Shown: positions 24,335 to 25,443 of the stretch, piece by piece
How positions within the stretch are numbered: the stretch's first letter is position 1
Layout of the letters: each line of letters opens with the position of its first letter
Assembly (NCBI GenBank): GCA_021789755.1
Contig: JAJYJD010000015.1
Span: 1-25,443, forward strand
Direction of reading: 5' to 3'
Length of the DNA stretch: 25,443 nt
DNA from: Bacteroidota bacterium
Lineage (GTDB): Bacteria; Bacteroidota; Ignavibacteria; Kryptoniales; JAKASW01
Made by a program: the position numbers and the translations under genes
Notes under the pieces: generated by a model
The model's database searches: none
What the model saw: the letters and a program-made list of their open reading frames with translations, nothing else
What the model was told of the DNA's origin: nothing

Positions 24335-25235
24335 CAGGCCGAGCAGTATAGCGGGCTCGTACTACTTCAGGCAGTACGAGCTCAAACGGATTTATAAGAA
24401 GAACTTCTATAGCGGCATGTTGCTCGCTATCTGTGTGCATGTCGTTATATTTATAATGTTGATAGCGTATGGACCTGCCTTGAGCAAGCCGCCTGTAGTC
24501 ACTGTCGTGCTCCTCCCTCCCGTGAACGTCACCTACAAAGTTATGGAGATGAAAATTGTCGGGCGGCAATCGTCCGGGATGGATGTCTCCGGCTCGGGCG
24601 GGGGAGAAGGAACAATACCGAGAAACGCAGACGCTGCTTATGGAATTACGGCCGCAAACAGATCCGCCAGTCCCAGGAGCTCAATCAACCCCAAAGCCTC
24701 TATTGTCCCTCGCTCGCTGCAAGGCCCGGGTATGAACGATATTGTCGGCGTAAGCCGCAAGCCGGTGTACTTCGATACTGTGAACGGGTATAGCGGAAAT
24801 GCTGCGGCCGGTCAGGGCTCGGGCGGAGGAGTGGGGGCGACAATCGGCGACACGACAGGTGCCGGCTCAGGACTCACGGGGAAGCCGGGATTTGGCGGCG
24901 GGTTCGGAGACAGGTTTGTTCCGGGCAACCCGGCAAACAACTCGTCGGTAGGCACACCTTACGCGATATCATGGAGCGGCGTGTCCAGAGCCCTGCTTGC
25001 CGGTAACAGGCCGCTGTTTCCTTCCGGTGTTCAGCACGGCGGCATCGTCAAGATCAGCATAATTGTGAATCCGGCGGGGAACGTTGTATCCATGGTACCT
25101 GTGGAAAAGTCGGATTCACGGCTCGAGGAGGCGGCCATGACTGCTATGAGGACCTGGCAGTTCAGCAAACTGTCCAGGGGCTATCCGCAGGTGAATCAAA
25201 GAGCGATCGCTACCTTTGTGTTCAAACTGGAATAA
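24309..25235 (+). CDS. TonB-family energy transducer with glycine-rich spacer
   Basis: A 308-residue protein with a cytoplasmic N-terminus of ~36 residues, one membrane helix (GMLLAICVHVVIFIMLIAYG, ~36-55) containing the His expected near the start of TonB helices, a long periplasmic spacer and a C-terminal TonB domain (GIVKISIIVNPAGNVVSMVP, then LEEAAMTAMRTWQFSKL and QRAIATFVFKLE). TonB transmits ion-gradient energy from ExbB/ExbD to outer-membrane receptors (established). The spacer is unusual: it is rich in Gly and Ser (GQGSGGGVGATIGDTTGAGS) rather than Pro-Lys/Pro-Glu. No exbB or exbD lies in the window. ATG 24309 overlaps the SPOR gene by 26 bases; CGGA sits just upstream as a weak ribosome binding site. 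Confidence 0.88.
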   Translation: MFGLYPLNDRPSSIAGSYYFRQYELKRIYKKNFYSGMLLAICVHVVIFIMLIAYGPALSKPPVVTVVLLPPVNVTYKVMEMKIVGRQSSGMDVSGSGGGEGTIPRNADAAYGITAANRSASPRSSINPKASIVPRSLQGPGMNDIVGVSRKPVYFDTVNGYSGNAAAGQGSGGGVGATIGDTTGAGSGLTGKPGFGGGFGDRFVPGNPANNSSVGTPYAISWSGVSRALLAGNRPLFPSGVQHGGIVKISIIVNPAGNVVSMVPVEKSDSRLEEAAMTAMRTWQFSKLSRGYPQVNQRAIATFVFKLE

Positions 25236-25246
25236 GCCCCGGAAAG

Positions 25247-25443
25247 TTGGCGCACCAAAATATAAAGAAGCACCGGAAGAACGATCGTACTACAGTTCGA
25301 CTCAATGTTGTCGCCTCCAGGCTGCGCGACCTGTTCGGCGTTCCACGAAGGAAAAGCAAGCTCCCTGACCCGCTCGAACTTCTTATTGCCACGATCCTTT
25401 CTCAGAACACAAACGATGTGAACAGCCATAGAGCTTTTCAAAA
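25247..25443 (+). CDS. nth: Endonuclease III, 3'-truncated by the window edge
   Basis: The frame from TTG 25247 stays open to the end of the window and encodes ~65 residues. The stretch RLRDLFGVPRRKSKLPDPLE followed by LLIATILSQNTNDVNSHRAF is the start of the HhH-GPD DNA glycosylase/AP-lyase fold; LLIATILSQNTND is a hallmark of endonuclease III (base-excision repair of oxidised pyrimidines). The catalytic Lys/Asp and the iron-sulfur cluster would be beyond the edge. TTG is the only start-like codon in a suitable place; a GGAAAG directly precedes it, so the exact start is uncertain. It is 11 bases after the TonB stop. Confidence 0.85.
   Translation, partial: MAHQNIKKHRKNDRTTVRLNVVASRLRDLFGVPRRKSKLPDPLELLIATILSQNTNDVNSHRAFQ

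Noticed and set aside
1..25443. CRISPR arrays, insertion sequences, integrases or phage genes
   Set aside because: No regularly spaced repeats, transposase motifs, integrase motifs or terminal inverted repeats were seen on reading both strands.

Overview
The window reads as chromosomal DNA of a Gram-negative bacterium, most likely from the Bacteroidota/Chlorobi/Ignavibacteriota (FCB) branch. This rests on a TonB protein, a SPOR protein, a very large exported TPR protein, a TonB-receptor-like outer-membrane barrel and a small dihaem cytochrome of the reaction-centre-cytochrome type seen in non-phototrophic members of that branch. It is an inference from gene content; no rRNA or marker gene settles it. 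Genes are dense, many overlap by ATGA-type junctions, and no transposase, integrase or CRISPR array is visible.

Region A (2-1090): the 3' part of an exported PpiC/parvulin-type peptidyl-prolyl isomerase whose start lies outside the window.

Region B (1163-14586, all plus strand): a carbohydrate-use cluster that I read as a beta-mannoside/mannan locus. In order it holds a secreted (alpha/alpha)6-barrel glycosidase-like protein, an ABC sugar-binding lipoprotein with two MalF/MalG-type permeases (no ATPase), a small exported protein of unknown function, a cytosolic (alpha/alpha)6 glycosidase-like protein, an exported (alpha/alpha)6 protein, a GH130 mannoside phosphorylase and a GH2 beta-mannosidase. 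The two recognisable enzymes fix the substrate class. Oligosaccharides would be trimmed outside, imported by the ABC system, then split by phosphorolysis (GH130) and hydrolysis (GH2). The three six-hairpin proteins have no assigned reaction and are the most likely source of new enzymology.

Region C (14587-15360): about 700 bases without a convincing gene, containing hairpins and a REP-like repeat, ending at a tRNA-Arg(ACG) on the minus strand.

Region D (15510-16521): a compact plus-strand run of OsmC-family peroxidase-like protein, glutaredoxin and GroES without GroEL, closed by a hairpin shared with the convergent gene.

Region E (16580-18409, minus strand): a protein with the architecture of archaeal-type glycogen debranching enzyme (GH133-like) in which the usual active-site motifs are replaced, a candidate pseudoenzyme or altered-function enzyme.

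Region F (18480-25235, plus strand): an envelope module made of a 999-residue exported TPR protein, a membrane-anchored dihaem cytochrome c, a plug-less TonB-receptor-like barrel, a SPOR-domain membrane protein and a TonB protein with a glycine-rich spacer. A 3'-truncated endonuclease III gene (nth) begins at the right edge.
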